Shown here piece by piece: positions 11,271 through 24,502 of a stretch of DNA of 64,000 nt. Position 1 is the stretch's first letter. Each line of letters begins with the position of its first letter. The notes below the pieces were generated by a model. It made no database searches and was not told where the DNA came from. It saw nothing but the letters and a program-made list of their open reading frames with translations. The position numbers and the translations under genes were made by a program. The DNA is from Hofstenia miamia (lineage: Eukaryota; Xenacoelomorpha; Acoela; Hofsteniidae): positions 665,967 to 729,966 of the forward strand of contig CABFPE010000006.1 of assembly GCA_900660155.1 (NCBI GenBank). The letters run 5' to 3'.

Positions 11271-11942
11271 GGGTAATGATAAACGGGATAATAAACATTT
11301 TTTATTCCAGCGTCGTCCGCAAAGCTTAAAAGGCTTATTTCAGATATCTAAATGATCATTGGAAAGCAAGGTCAGAAAATTTTGAAGACCAGCAATTATA
11401 CAAGCACAAATTTTACACAAAATGTGCTATATTTTTTAATTTTGTATTTATTTGTTTCCAATTCATGTGCATTGTTATATTGAGTACTTAATTTCTTCGT
11501 TTCAGGTCAGTACAGTTTTTAAATTGAATGTCCATTACTGATATCTATACATATAAATTCAACTTTTGTGAAAACCTGTTCTTAAAATATTTTTTAAATT
11601 TCAACATTGCATGAAGTGTGATATCGACATTAAAATTTCTTATTAATTAGAGCCTTACCTTGTGATTATAATCCACTCGAAACGTTAAGTCCTATGTCAT
11701 TGAAAGCAATTAGTAAATATGAATTCTGGAAATATATTTCAAAAATAGTTTTTATGATTAAATTAATATTATTGTGGAGTCATTAACTAAGATGTAAAGC
11801 TAAAAAATTACTCTGATAAATTACACAATGAGGTTTTGAACTCTTGGTCTCTTGACTGGATTTAACAAAGAAACAAGAATTTGTAGTTTTTGAATTTATA
11901 ATATAAATCATTTTGTTTTATATGAATAAATTTATTCATGTT

Positions 11943-11947
<5 letters not shown>

Positions 11948-11975
<28 letters not shown>
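11948..11975. repeat. (TA)n microsatellite
   Basis: About 14 uninterrupted AT units. Confidence 0.9.
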
Positions 11976-12299
11976 TGCCAACTAACATTTAAATTGAGTC
12001 TATAGACACACAATTATAATTAAAATTAAAAATTCATTTTAAATTTGAAAATTAATTAAAATTTGATTAAGAAATTTTAGCTGTCAGAAATCCAGTGATT
12101 CGTTAAAAAAAGCATATTTACATTTAATTTGATTTTATAAATTACTAAGTTTATTATTCACAAGATTGCACATGGAAAAGTGATTGTATTTCACTTCTAT
12201 TCTATTTTCAGAATTATTCTAAAGCAATTTCATATTTTCCAAAAAATTCTCCCTTTTCTCATAACTTTTTTAGTTGTTATGGTTTTGGAGGAAAAAGAT

Positions 12300-12570
12300 T
12301 TTACTGGTCCCAGTAAAAATTAGTGTCACTAAGTTTGATTCTAGTTACAGCTCATCCTAGCTCCACGATTTTTTCTTGGTTCCACAGAATAGCACGTTTC
12401 GAAAAAACTTTGAGCAATATTCTAAAATTCGTGGTACCAGTTTCCATATTTTTGGTTTGAATCTAACTGAAATATTCAGACTCAGATTCCAGTTCCATGG
12501 GTCTGGGACTAGTAGATCCAATTGGACTGAGTGGTCCTGAGGTTGTCCAATAATATGAACCGAAATTACA
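12300..12570 (+). repeat. Diverged dispersed repeat, copy B
   Basis: Second copy of the family at 10920-11270, in direct orientation. The shared order of motifs argues against chance, but identity is too low to estimate by eye. Confidence 0.5.
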
Positions 12571-12734
12571 ATTCCGTTCAGACACTTTTAATGATTGACT
12601 AAGATTCACATAATAGAATTAAGGAAGGCTTTTGATCGGAATATCAGCCGAAGTAAGCTAAAACTAATCTCTAGTAGTAAATTCAATAAATTATGTTTCC
12701 AGTCGTGTTCAAACTTGAACTACAGTTTTAGAGA

Positions 12735-13001
12735 ATGAAAGTTAAAAAATATGCACGGCAATGGTGCATGGCAAAATTTAATAATGTTATCTTAACTAAA
12801 AATGGTTTCAATGAAAAACACTTAAAACTTTTCTTTAACTCTCAAGTTGTTAATAGCTTAAAATATGAAGCAATTGTTATTTGCTTAGCAAGGATCAAAA
12901 AATATATTTATATATTAGCCAAAATATTAAATACGCGTATGCCAACAATAATTGATGTATTTAAAAATAGAGAAAGAATGGAGAACGTAATTTTAAGTTA
13001 A
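12735..13001 (+). other. ORF of 88 codons, unrecognised, probably chance
   Basis: ATG at 12735 to TAA at 12999-13001. The product is lysine-, isoleucine- and asparagine-rich, as expected of random AT-rich DNA. No motif or splice signal supports it. Confidence 0.1.
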
Positions 13002-13049
13002 GCTTTTTGTAAATCTATATCTATTGTCTGTGAAGACTTTATTACAGAT

Positions 13050-13355
13050 CAGACTTGTAAACGAGCCGAAATTTTTAAGTTCAGGCTTGGCTCACTAGAT
13101 AAAATCTTTCAATAAAGCTCGCTTCAGCTGACATTTTTCTAAAAATATTACGCTCTCAGAGTTTTTTTACATAGTTCTTCTCATTATTTAATAAAAATAA
13201 GATTATATGGAAAGCATATCTGAATGAAAAAGTAAGAAAAATCTGCATAATCAAGTTAACATGCAAATCTATAAACTTACTTTGCCTAAAAAGGCTCGTT
13301 TTGGGCTCGCTTTATATCAAATACTCTGCTCAAGCTCTGCTGGTTGACAAGTCTG
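13050..13355. mobile_element. hAT-type miniature element with TIRs and 8-bp target duplication
   Basis: The left end CAGACTTGTAAACGAGC (13050) pairs with a right end whose reverse complement is CAGACTTGTCAACCAGC (ending 13355): 15 of 17 positions match. The flanks TTACAGAT and TTACACAC agree at 6 of 8 bases, as expected for an aged hAT target duplication. The 306-bp interior is AT-rich with several GGCTCG/CGAGCC strings in opposite orientations and no transposase. Confidence 0.75.
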
Positions 13356-13374
13356 TTACACACACAATGAAGAG

Positions 13375-13408
13375 TATCTATCTATCTTTCTATTTATCTA
13401 TCTATATG
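13375..13408. repeat. (TCTA)n microsatellite
   Basis: Imperfect TCTA tetranucleotide repeat of about eight units, 20 bases after the preceding miniature element. Confidence 0.85.
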
Positions 13409-13903
13409 CACATGAATATCATTAATTAATATATATGATAATAAGGCATAAATTATGCTTTGCTAACCATTATAATCAAATTACATTATGAATGAGCTCA
13501 TTTTCCAAATGAATCCAAATTTACCATATTTATATTTAAAATGGAAAATATTAAATATACATATAATACCAATTGTCGTATATGCAATCAACCAATCAAG
13601 TAATTGAGACCTTCCTATGGCCCGACACAGAAAAAAGTGCATCTTAGAAAATTTCATTAGTAAATTCGATTACTATATTGATTGCAGTACAAATGAAATC
13701 TTCGAAACATGTCAAATACAAAAAAGATGGATGAAAATACAAAGAAATCAACACTACTATAAGAATAGTAGTGTCCCCTGCGAATTCAGAGGTAAAATGT
13801 AATCAAAGTTGCCAATTTATTGGATTTATTTTAAAAATATTGGAAATATTGGACCGAAACTTAGAAGTTAAGATGCCAATAATTATAAGCAGAAATAAAT
13901 AAT

Positions 13904-14320
13904 ATGGAACTTAGTGCTATATTTATTGTTGTTAGTATGGATTTAAACCTATTAATAGTATTCGCTATTTCATTGACAACCGGGAAGGTCTCAATAAACT
14001 ACTTAGTAATCATTGGGCTGAATTCCTTTAATAATTTACATTCGAAATATGACTATGTGCTTATTGAATATGGATATAGCAATCTAGAAGAACTGTTTGA
14101 AAGTTCCATTATCGATTCCACAATCAGTGATGGACACATCACGGACGTACGCTTAGCTTTAATATCAATGCAGAAACAAAAGGTTGCAAGCTCATTGATT
14201 GTAAATATAATCAGGAATGTTCAGGAGCCAATACAATGGCTTTGCAATGGAAATGTGAGTGGCACACAGCGATGCAGTGATGCTACAATGCACCGTGTGG
14301 TACATCAATTCTTGAAATAA
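13904..14320 (+). other. ORF of 138 codons, unrecognised
   Basis: ATG at 13904 to TAA at 14318-14320, the longest gap-free ORF of the first 15 kb. The first 40 residues are hydrophobic (MELSAIFIVVSMDLNLLIVF...) and could act as a signal or membrane segment. The remainder is polar, with two cysteines (CNG, QRCSD) and no family motif that I know. The 3' part, from 14150, is repeated after the N at 14545. Just beyond the stop the sequence runs into the 2.8-kb duplicated block, so the ORF may be part of the same repeat unit. It could be a small gene, an exon or chance. Confidence 0.2.
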
Positions 14321-14544
14321 TTTGCGAATATCAAAAGCATTTGTCAGTCAGTAGTTACTTATCTGTTCATTTTTGTATTTGAACTACTGCTTTATTTGCA
14401 CTGTATTTATATGCATATATAGCAGTTTATATACTGTATGTGCTCATATTTGTATCATTATTGTCAGGAGGTCTTTAAAACTGTGCAGTGTATCGGTATG
14501 TGCATTGCGGTATCAAATTTTTAACCACGGAAATCTAGGCAGCA
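14150..14544. repeat. Unmerged contig overlap, copy 1 (395 bp)
   Basis: Repeated at 14546-14935 directly after a single N at 14545. The only visible difference is a 5-base deletion in copy 2 within ATGTGCATTGCGGTATC. The last 67 bases (14478-14544) also match the first 67 bases of the window. Confidence 0.9.
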
Positions 14545-14545
14545 N

Positions 14546-14935
14546 CGCTTAGCTTTAATATCAATGCAGAAACAAAAGGTTGCAAGCTCATTGATTGTAA
14601 ATATAATCAGGAATGTTCAGGAGCCAATACAATGGCTTTGCAATGGAAATGTGAGTGGCACACAGCGATGCAGTGATGCTACAATGCACCGTGTGGTACA
14701 TCAATTCTTGAAATAATTTGCGAATATCAAAAGCATTTGTCAGTCAGTAGTTACTTATCTGTTCATTTTTGTATTTGAACTACTGCTTTATTTGCACTGT
14801 ATTTATATGCATATATAGCAGTTTATATACTGTATGTGCTCATATTTGTATCATTATTGTCAGGAGGTCTTTAAAACTGTGCAGTGTATCGGTATGTGCG
14901 GTATCAAATTTTTAACCACGGAAATCTAGGCAGCA
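14546..14935. repeat. Unmerged contig overlap, copy 2 (390 bp)
   Basis: Second copy of 14150-14544, starting immediately after the N. It leads without a break into the second copy of the 2.8-kb block. Confidence 0.9.
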
Positions 14936-17673
14936 TCACCAACAATGAAAAGCTGAATAGAAATCTTCGACTTTATATAATAAAAACCTAAGCAAGTTGA
15001 TCGTAGGTGAGCTTCTTAATCCAGATACTCAGGCAGGATGGTATAAAGATGTGAACTTTTTTTGCATAAACAATTAACAAAAGGATCCCACCTGTTGTGC
15101 ACTTTTAACAGCCTTTGAAAAATATCCTGTAAAAATTTTCCGTCTGATATGGAATTGTCATAAATCTTAAGCCATAGTTGAACGCAATTTCACAATATAT
15201 CCAACTTAATTGATATATACATTGCAACAGATAGGCACAAGAGGCATTTCAAAACAACCATATGTTGTACTCTCCAGAGCAAGAGAAAGAATGATTTAAC
15301 TTAATAACAGCAAAATACAACTAATGAAGGATTATACAATGCTTAGCACTCACTTTTAACAAAAATGGGCTTATTCCGTATCCAAAGAACGCAGGGTTAT
15401 AAACGATCTAAAGCTATCATATGACAAAAAGCAACTTCAATTCATTCTAGGTGTAATAAACTAAACTTAACTATGGGAATTTCTCTCAAATCGTTCCAGC
15501 ATTCTGTGACAATCAAATGCTTACCGAAAAATAACGTGTACTATGAATGATATTCGCAACAATAAAATATTTCAAAAAAATATTCTATTTACCTACAAAG
15601 CTTACCTTGAGATGGATTCATACAATTGGAGCCTTAATGTGCAAGAAAGAAAACGTGTTGTATTCAATAACACCTAGCAAACAAAATTATTCACAGATGA
15701 AAAGGATATACATTTGGACGAAGCACAACGATTGAAATGGAGCATGCCCACCATGAGCCAAAGAATCTTTCTTATACTCCACGGATATTCTTCATCAAAC
15801 ACAGTATGCAAAACCAGGAAAAAGAGGAGCTACTGTGTGAACTTCATAAATTTAAAACTAGGCTGTGTGTTCCTAGCAAAATATTTCGATTTGAAGAGAA
15901 TCGAACGTGAAACAAAAACAATAATTCTGCAAACAATGTGTAAAGTTTACAAGATTTAAGTGGCCTGAAAAGCACTTCTCTCAATCTACAAAAAAGCACG
16001 TGTTTAACTAAGGCACAAACTCCTCAGTAGTGAAGGTTAGATTCTCAAGTCATACCCAAACTAGGATATTTCATTCCTCCATCGGGAGCATCTGGGAATC
16101 CTCAACAGTGAATACACGAGACCATTCTTATTTTGATCAATATGACTCGAGATATAGTAGAGTCTGTCCCTTTCCGCAATTGCCTTAAACATTGCCAAAA
16201 TCTCAAATAAGTTGTTCTTGATATGTTACAATTTTTCCAAATATTTACAATGCTGTCAAATTAATGGAAGGAAAACACGAGGATCTGATATGAGCACTTG
16301 TGACTCCTGATGAAATTTGCATATGAACTTAGAATTAAGGTAAAAATGGTAGTCCAAGGTATCCTCAATGAGAAAGAAAGTAAAAACATGTACAATATAT
16401 TTTTGAACTAGAAATTTTACTACTTTTCATATTGACAATATACCCTAAGTTTTGAATAAATTTTCCTCTCTGGACAATTGGTTTTTGGTGATAATAAATC
16501 AATGAATGTAAAACTATCAAAGTGAAAATAATTACGTCTTAGCTTTAGTCGGCTCGTTTGGGGGTCATTGTTAAACGGGTTGGGTTGCCAGTAATTGTTA
16601 GACGATGATATAGAAAGAAACATAGCTGAATATGAGGAACGAAATGGCAAGCGAAAGTAATAATCAGATGTCATTATATTACTCCTTATCTAAGGTGGTC
16701 AACAAGCAATCGATGTGTTACTGTACATTATCTGTGTCCTACCCCAATAATAACCATAAAGTTTACTTAGTATTTTCTTACATTACAGTACTTGTAAGAT
16801 ATAGTAAAAATAGTTTGTATAATTCACCCTACTTTACCAATACATCTGATTATTACAATGTATTTCATCACGTAGGGCTGACTTGAAAGTATTTTGGGTA
16901 ACAATTTTCTGCTGAATCTTTCTGTTCGAAATCACTCCAATGCAATCTTTCCTTTGTAGTTTTCAATAATTAGTTCCATTTAAACAACTAGACCATTGCA
17001 TTTCCTCAAAAATATTTACAAATCGGGTGAAATTAAGCATCTTTTGATTCAGTTCGTTAAAACTTTCAATGAAATTTGCTTAAATGAATGGTATACGATA
17101 ATAAACAGCTTTGTTTCTGAAGGTGGGGGACAGACTGAACTTAATAAAACCTGTTTATTTATTGCTAAGAAATAATTCTTAACGAGTACCAATGAATATT
17201 TTGTGTTCGGTTGTGCTGCACTTTCAAGCTCAACGAATTATAATGAGCATCAAATTTGGTAGAGATTATTTTATCATTTGGGTTAGAAGGGTGAACTATC
17301 ACGAAAATGTCGTATAAAGCGTTCTGACCAGGAGGTAGTTTAATAATAACGCGAGGAAATTACCTATATGTTCATCAATCTGATGGAATTTCACACTTCT
17401 GCAAAATTATCTGAATATGGATTAACTAGTAACTAAATATGATAAATTTTTTTGCTTTAGTATAGAGTCATTTAACGTTTTACTAAATTCTTAGGTTACT
17501 TTATACTTATTAAATCTATACGTACCAGAGAATACAAGCAACGCCATCTTGTGTAGGCATTTTTTAAAATTTGATCAACAGATATGTTTTCTAGAATGTG
17601 GAAATCACTAGGTACAGGGGCGCTTTGAGCACATAGAATGTAGTAGGGTCAATCAACAGTCAGTGTAAATTCA

Positions 17674-17707
<34 letters not shown>
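14874..17707. repeat. 2.8-kb duplicated block, copy 2
   Basis: Matches 1-2834 nearly perfectly, including all four short ORFs. It ends in the (TA)n run at 17676-17707. Downstream it continues GTAAAACAACATCC, whereas copy 1 continues CTTCAATTACCTC. The copy starts behind an unmerged contig join (N at 14545), which makes a misplaced allelic contig plausible. Confidence 0.9.
17676..17707. repeat. (TA)n microsatellite at the end of copy 2
   Basis: About 16 TA units; the homology with copy 1 ends here. Confidence 0.95.
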
Positions 17708-17710
<3 letters not shown>

Positions 17711-18559
17711 AAACAACATCCTATTATGACCTACGCCTTTTGTTAATAATATTCTAAGTAAAATGTAAAGTGTGCATTATTACATTAAAATTTCGAAATA
17801 ATTCGTTTTTACCTCATTTTGATCGATTAATGCCATACAATGGTATTAAGCAGTAACCATATCAAATTTTAATTGTAAAAGTAAATCAGTATTTTCAAGC
17901 TTGATGAAAATAATAATTTTCATTTATATAAATCGTTATTGTGACCTCATAGCCGACTAACGTCTAAAATTTGATAATTGATAAATATAATTGATAATTT
18001 CAATATGTCTATATGTATATAAAAGCAAAAAATCGACTTTAGAATCATAAACTAGATAATAATAATATTATACATAAAGACACTGTTTTCGCAAAATTGT
18101 AAACTTATGTAAGCCATCTTCTTTTGGTATTATATTTCTTTGGTCTTTGTGATAAATTTTTCAAAGAACAAAATTGCTTTTGAAATACAAAGCAGACGTG
18201 CAAACAATGTAAAGGACAGTCGTGTGTTGATGCTATAAAATAGTTGATATGTAGACAACTGTTTTGTTTTGTGCAACAAAATATCCAACTTTAAGAGAAA
18301 GAAGAATTTTTATTAATGATTAATCAAAGCTTTTAATGGTATTGTATGATGCATTTTAAGATTCATGTATGTTTGGTGCACTGAAAAATCAGCTTTGATT
18401 GTAATGGAATAAATACTATATGTAACTTGCATACTTTGATTGAACAATTCAAAGACAAGCATTGTTCATTAAATGTGAAATTAATCCACCAATTAATAGC
18501 CAAAACGTTATGCCATATATATATAAAAGAAATAAATGTGTCATCAAAATAGGTTCTGG
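17708..18559. other. No gene seen
   Basis: AT-rich sequence after the duplicated block without a supportable ORF. Confidence 0.4.
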
Positions 18560-19125
18560 TACAAGTTAGAGGGTCTATATGAATCTTGAATTTAACGAAA
18601 ACAATATTTTTGGCTTTGAAAATTGAGGCATAAGTGTGCCAAAAATTTCCAGCGTTTCCTCTATCCTAAACGTAGACGACAGCCTAGTGCCAGAACGATC
18701 ACACATTTTGAAATTGAAATTAACTGAAACATAATTAGTAAAGTAAGTAATACGATCGCAATAGTTGCTATGAAATATAACCAATTTGCATTTAGGATTT
18801 TTAAAAATTTTCCGTTTTTTTCTTAGTGAAAATTTTCTTTAAACTAACAAATTCAGTATGATCTATTTTGTATAATCTACTTAATAATTTACTCAAAAAT
18901 ATCAAATCATGCATTTGAAATTGAAGAGAAACTGGAAGAATATTAAGGCTTAGCAAATTCACACTTAAATTTAAAGAGCAATGCAAGCACCTTAAGCACC
19001 TTCCTTGAAATCTTTCAAGGTTTTCAAATTTATATCTATTTGGCCACCAACAAGTTACAACACATAAAATACAGCTCTTAGATAACTTACTGTTTAAAAA
19101 TTCGGACTTTTTTAGATAAAATAAT
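18560..19125 (-). pseudogene. LINE reverse-transcriptase C-terminal fragment
   Basis: On the minus strand an uninterrupted frame runs from about 19120 to a stop at 18801. It contains CWWPNRYKFENLERFQGRCL, the typical segment after the RT fingers/palm of Jockey/CR1-type LINEs (WWP...LE+FQR+). Then follows LNILPVSLQFQMHDLIFLSK, which fits the L-LPL--R---DLIFL-K thumb pattern. A second frame from 18784 down to 18575 (with HSNYCDRITYFTNYV) looks like the ORF2 tail (N-R---LWN pattern). No active-site YADD region is present, so this is a 5'-truncated copy, as is usual for LINEs. It is inactive and moderately old. Confidence 0.65.
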
Positions 19126-19307
19126 TGCTTTATTTAGAACTTTGTCATAATATTCGATTCATTTTACATCTAATGAGATAATTACGTCCAAATCATTGAC
19201 TGATTCAACGAATTGAATATTGTATGCCACATGTTTTAAGGTAATATATCCTTACATTTAGCTTTGCCAAAAAAATATAGCCTTTGATATTAAATTTAAT
19301 TTCGTTT

Positions 19308-19308
<1 letters not shown>

Positions 19309-19341
<33 letters not shown>
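19309..19341. repeat. (TA)n microsatellite
   Basis: TA run with a single C interruption. Confidence 0.9.
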
Positions 19342-22300
19342 CTTTCCTAAGCCCTAATGCATTAAAGGAGCATAGCGTATTTTAGGTACATGTATATTTA
19401 GCAAATCAATACATTATCTAGTTGACAAAATTTTACAATGCCGATAACATAAATTTGGGCGGAACATATTGTTTATACAACTGTTAATCATTCTGACCTA
19501 GTTCAGTCGACACAATGTTTTGAGATATTACTAAACATTCCGTGAATTGTTAGTTTATAATAAAGCATTATATTTATGGCCTTTTTTCAAAATGCATTTT
19601 GGTGATTTACTCCTAAATTTTTTTTCAAAATTCTCAAGTTTTATAACCTATACACCAAATTTCAAACAATGAAGCAAAACAATAAGCATATATTGCTTGA
19701 GAACCTTTTCCAAGCTTTTAAGTTCGGGATAATCCCAGGATTTCCCACAAATGTTAACGATTCTCAGACTGTATACCAGGATGCTTTGAGACATAGTGCA
19801 AAGAGATATTTTTTTGCAAGACTTTTACTAATTAATTTCATTTCCTTAGTGAATTTTAATGGAATAAGAATAACTGTTATATACTTTGTACTAAATAATT
19901 AAACTATAAATGAAGGATTTGGTTAATACATAGTTTTGCCTGCTCATATTTCAAATAACTTACTCTTAAATGTACGCCGTCCATTGCTTAGTTTGCTAAA
20001 CACAATTTGCTTAGAATCAGAAATATTTATACAAACTGTGTAAATGTTAATAAGTCTGAAAGACAAAGTGGTAATAAATTTTGTCTTAAGATTCCTAGAA
20101 GCGTGTCAAAACGTATGAAATTTACTAAAAATCGCATTTCGTGCACCGAAAGAGGCAATAAATTATTTATTCGCCAGTCGGAATTTCAAGTTACTCGAGG
20201 AAAGAACAATTCAAGCAACAATTCAGAAAGACGTATTGTTGATATTATTTATGTATAAATTAATTATTCATTTCCAATTATCGTATTCCTTGTATATTAC
20301 CGCTAAGGCAAAGATTCTGTCTCAAGCAACTTGTTTAGAACAATCACTTTTATTTAAAAAAATAAAAAAGCAAAATTCCAGAAGTATATGCAAACAAATA
20401 TGTCGCTTATATATAAATTATTAATTAATTATGCTTCATGATGTAAATTGTATATACATGAAAGATTTTCAAAGGGGAGAATTTAGAGCGAATCAACGCT
20501 TAATACCATAGCGCCATCTAGACTGATTCGTAATTTATTGATATTTGCTTAACAAAATATACAGGGATGGATCAGTATTTGCCTACTTCAAATTTCACCA
20601 AAATCACCTATATGAACCCTCAGCAAGTGGGCTACATCACTACAAAATCATTGTAAGTCTTCGACTCAGTATTTTTTTTATTAAAAACTCATTATTTTAT
20701 TAAACATATAGCGATAAGTGATTACTAAATATTTTTTATAACACGTATTATTTGAAGCAATAGTGGACGTCTATATATCACTATCGACTCAAACGCATGT
20801 ATTCTTATGGATATGCATTATTATTGTTATTATTAAAAGCTTAATTAAAAATTGTAGCCTGTGTGCAGTTTCTATATATACAAATATTTATACAAGATTA
20901 CAGATATATACGCATTCTCTTATTAATACATTATGCTAAACTAAGCTAAGCTCATACAAATATAATAAACATAATAAAATTAAATTATAAGTAAAAATAA
21001 AACTTCCCTACTTATTAACGTTCTTTGGATATCCAAAGTTATTTTAATCGTCAAGCACTATAATCGTTGTAATATGTAAGATCACGAAGTTAATGATTTT
21101 TTCATTGTATTCAATCTTAATCATTGCGCTCAGACCTCAATATAGCTAAAAAATCCGTAATTGTCGTTTTTGGTAGATATTCAAAAATCACTGTACATGA
21201 TATCACCTTATAATTTGCCTTTCAATATTGCAATATTACAAACTCTCTCTTTGGATGAGACAAAAGTATGTTTTGAATAACATTTGAAATAATTGTATGT
21301 ATCACTTATAATGTTGAAATTTGTGTTTATCATTATAATATTCAATTATATTTACTATGATTGTATTGGTTCATTTATCTTTGTGTCAGTCTGTGTGAGA
21401 ATTCGTTACATTCAATCAGCATTTTTTACCCAAGTAAAGCAAGGGCAGACTCAAAATAATCTTGCCATTGCAAAAAGAACTGATCATGATGCGAATAAGA
21501 AGGATAGGCTGCAAGCTGCAATATGGAATCGAATATTTTTCTACACATTTAACTACAAAAGTGAAGCACAGCCACCAATCATGTCTAGTTTTAGACAGAT
21601 ATATTTATGCTTAAGTTAGGAATTTTTTAGTGCAGTAGCAACAATGATTTTCAGATCATACGCATGTCTTGCTTATGTAATGCTGATGGAATGTAAGATA
21701 TTTGTGTTAGTGTAACAAAAAAACACTACGTTATCTGAGACAGACCCATTTACCAAATTCTAAATATGTGTTATCATTAACTCTCAGTCTACTTTTGGTT
21801 CAAAATGCATCCTTAGTCTTCAATTTATCATTGATTGTCCCAAATTATAAATGATTATGGATTTAAAAGTTTGCAGTCCATATATTTTTAAATGAGCCTG
21901 TACAGTCTTTCTTATTGGATTAGAAAAAAAACTTAAAAACGAAATTATAAAAATGAAATGAATCTATGTAGCTAATCTCTCACCTTCAGTACATGTTTCA
22001 GATGGACAACTTCCATTTGAAAATCCTAAAACAAAAAATGAAATTTGACATGGCCATCGTCTGCTCACAAAATAATATTGCTGATGTAATATAAAACGTT
22101 GTGGATGGAGTTTTCAATAACTGCAAAAAGGATAATCTGTCAATCATTTCACATTCTTTCTCTGGCTAATTTTTCTCTTAAATTAAAGATTCTTTTAAAA
22201 TCTCTATGAACTTAATGAACCACACATCAAACTATGAGCAAAATAAGCTTAAAATGTACACAGTAATAAACCCTCTCAATAAAATCTATTCACAAGTGCA

Positions 22301-24462
22301 GTGTGTACACTATGCTATTTAAATTGCTACTTCATGAGGGGGGCCAAAAAGAACATATGCTAAGATTATCAGTTTTTCTGAATATTTGATCCAAGAGATA
22401 ATTCTAAGAATATTTCAATTATACAAAAAAAATAAAATCCATTATCTTAATATCTAGGAGTTGTGCAGTAATTTAAAATGTTTTCTTACTAAAAACTGAT
22501 TTTTTGAATATGATTTACAATTGTATGAAATTTAACATTAGTTATTGCTTCAAGATTTGACTTTGTGGATACAAAGGTATCATTAAAGGTCATCACTGGG
22601 CTTCCTAAAATTTAATTGTAAAAGATAATCATAGGCTATTTCTTAGACGTTGCAGATTATAGTTGCATGTAAATTCAAATTCTCTTAGATTCTTAAATTT
22701 ATATTCGTTTTGAAATATTGCTTTTCACCGGATCAACGTTTTGCTGATAGTCTGAGTTCATAATTCAACGTGACTTACGAAAATATAGTGTCATAGTTAT
22801 TTATGAAATATTTAGAACACTAAAAAACTACATGCCATATTTTTAAAAAGAAATGAAATTTTGACTTGTGATATTTTTGTTAGTAATCTCTACTGATTAA
22901 ATTCGATTATATGTAGGTTATATAAATTACAGATTAAATACAGAGATATGAAAAAATATTGATGTTTGTTTGAGAAATGCGTTTCCAAAAATTGAATCAA
23001 GAAATATCTGGTAATCTCAGATTACGAGATTATATACACATTTCGCCTCAGATACTTCTTATGAAGCCATCTTCCGTATTGTAAAAGTTGCGTTATATTT
23101 GTGCTAATTAGCCTGATACTAAGTAAATTTATTGAGTAAAAATAGCCTGTTCAATAATTCATGTCTAATTTGTCCCATTTTAGTTGTTATCAGGAATTTC
23201 TCCTCGATTGATATTGAAAGTGACGTCAGGAACAAAGCGTGGAAAGTTTGATACGCAGACTGCATCTAGAAAGTTAGGAAATAAAATACAAAAAATTTAA
23301 ATCTCTATATCTATAAAATAAATGCATATGCTTACACTGACATGCATATATGCATATATTTCAAACAGATATGCAGGAGAAATGAAATGTTAGCCTCTTA
23401 GCGGTAGACATTTCACGGTGTAGTCAAACAAAGGCGGCTACAAAAATTTTTGGTACAGACGCATAAATATAAACTTTGCCCAAAGATGTGAAGATCATCA
23501 AAGCTTTAAGTTAATAAAGAATTCAGTTTGTAGGAGTATTTTCTAAGTTAAACTAAATAAAAATTAGAGCTAAAATTAGCTGTTCCCGAGCGCGGAATAA
23601 TTAACTCAATTTATGAAATAACTTTAAAAATTTAAGTGGTGAAGTTGTTCTACTTTATGAATAATATTGTATGCCGTGCTTATAAATGTTTTAAGAGCCA
23701 CAAATTAAATTTGGTAAAGAAACAAACTTGAATGTAAAATTGTTGAGTGTACGAAAGAAAGTGGGCTTTAAGTTCAATTTTATTATAAATAATAATGGCA
23801 TGTACCGAGCTTGAGCATTAATGAAGAAATTGAGATTGGCTTGGTTAGGTCAAAAACAAAATTTTGTTTAATAAATAGTAATGACTGTATTTGAAAAAGT
23901 GTCTTAATAAATTAGTAATAAAGCTACACATGACAATTCATTTACTAATTAAATGTCATATTAGTTCAAACACAATACTTTGAAACCAGAAAGTTTACGG
24001 TAAACGAAAGAAATATGAGAAAAGGAAAACTGCGAAATTTTTTGAGCTTAGGTTTTTAAAATGTTAACTCCAGCAAGTATGTATCACAGTGAAGAACAAA
24101 TGTTCACCCTAAGTGATAAAATTGAAGTTTATTCAGCCATATCAAGCATCAATCCAATGAAACATATTACAACATGGATTACAATTTTCATTAAAATTAG
24201 ATGTACGAATGATCCTAATTAATTTTGCTAAATAAAGATTTTAACCTGTTTTCTGAAATATATCATAGGAAACTTAAAACTCAAACTGAGGTATGTGATG
24301 TTCCTCATACACCCTTGAATGCAAACAGTACCCAAAATTTTTTTCCTAATGAGTACTTATATTAGAATAAGGAATCCACAAAATATTGAATGCAAATTTT
24401 TAGGTAAATTTCTTAGTTCGTTTAATCGTTTTTCATCCAGCTTCTAAATACTTCAAAAAATT

Positions 24463-24502
<40 letters not shown>

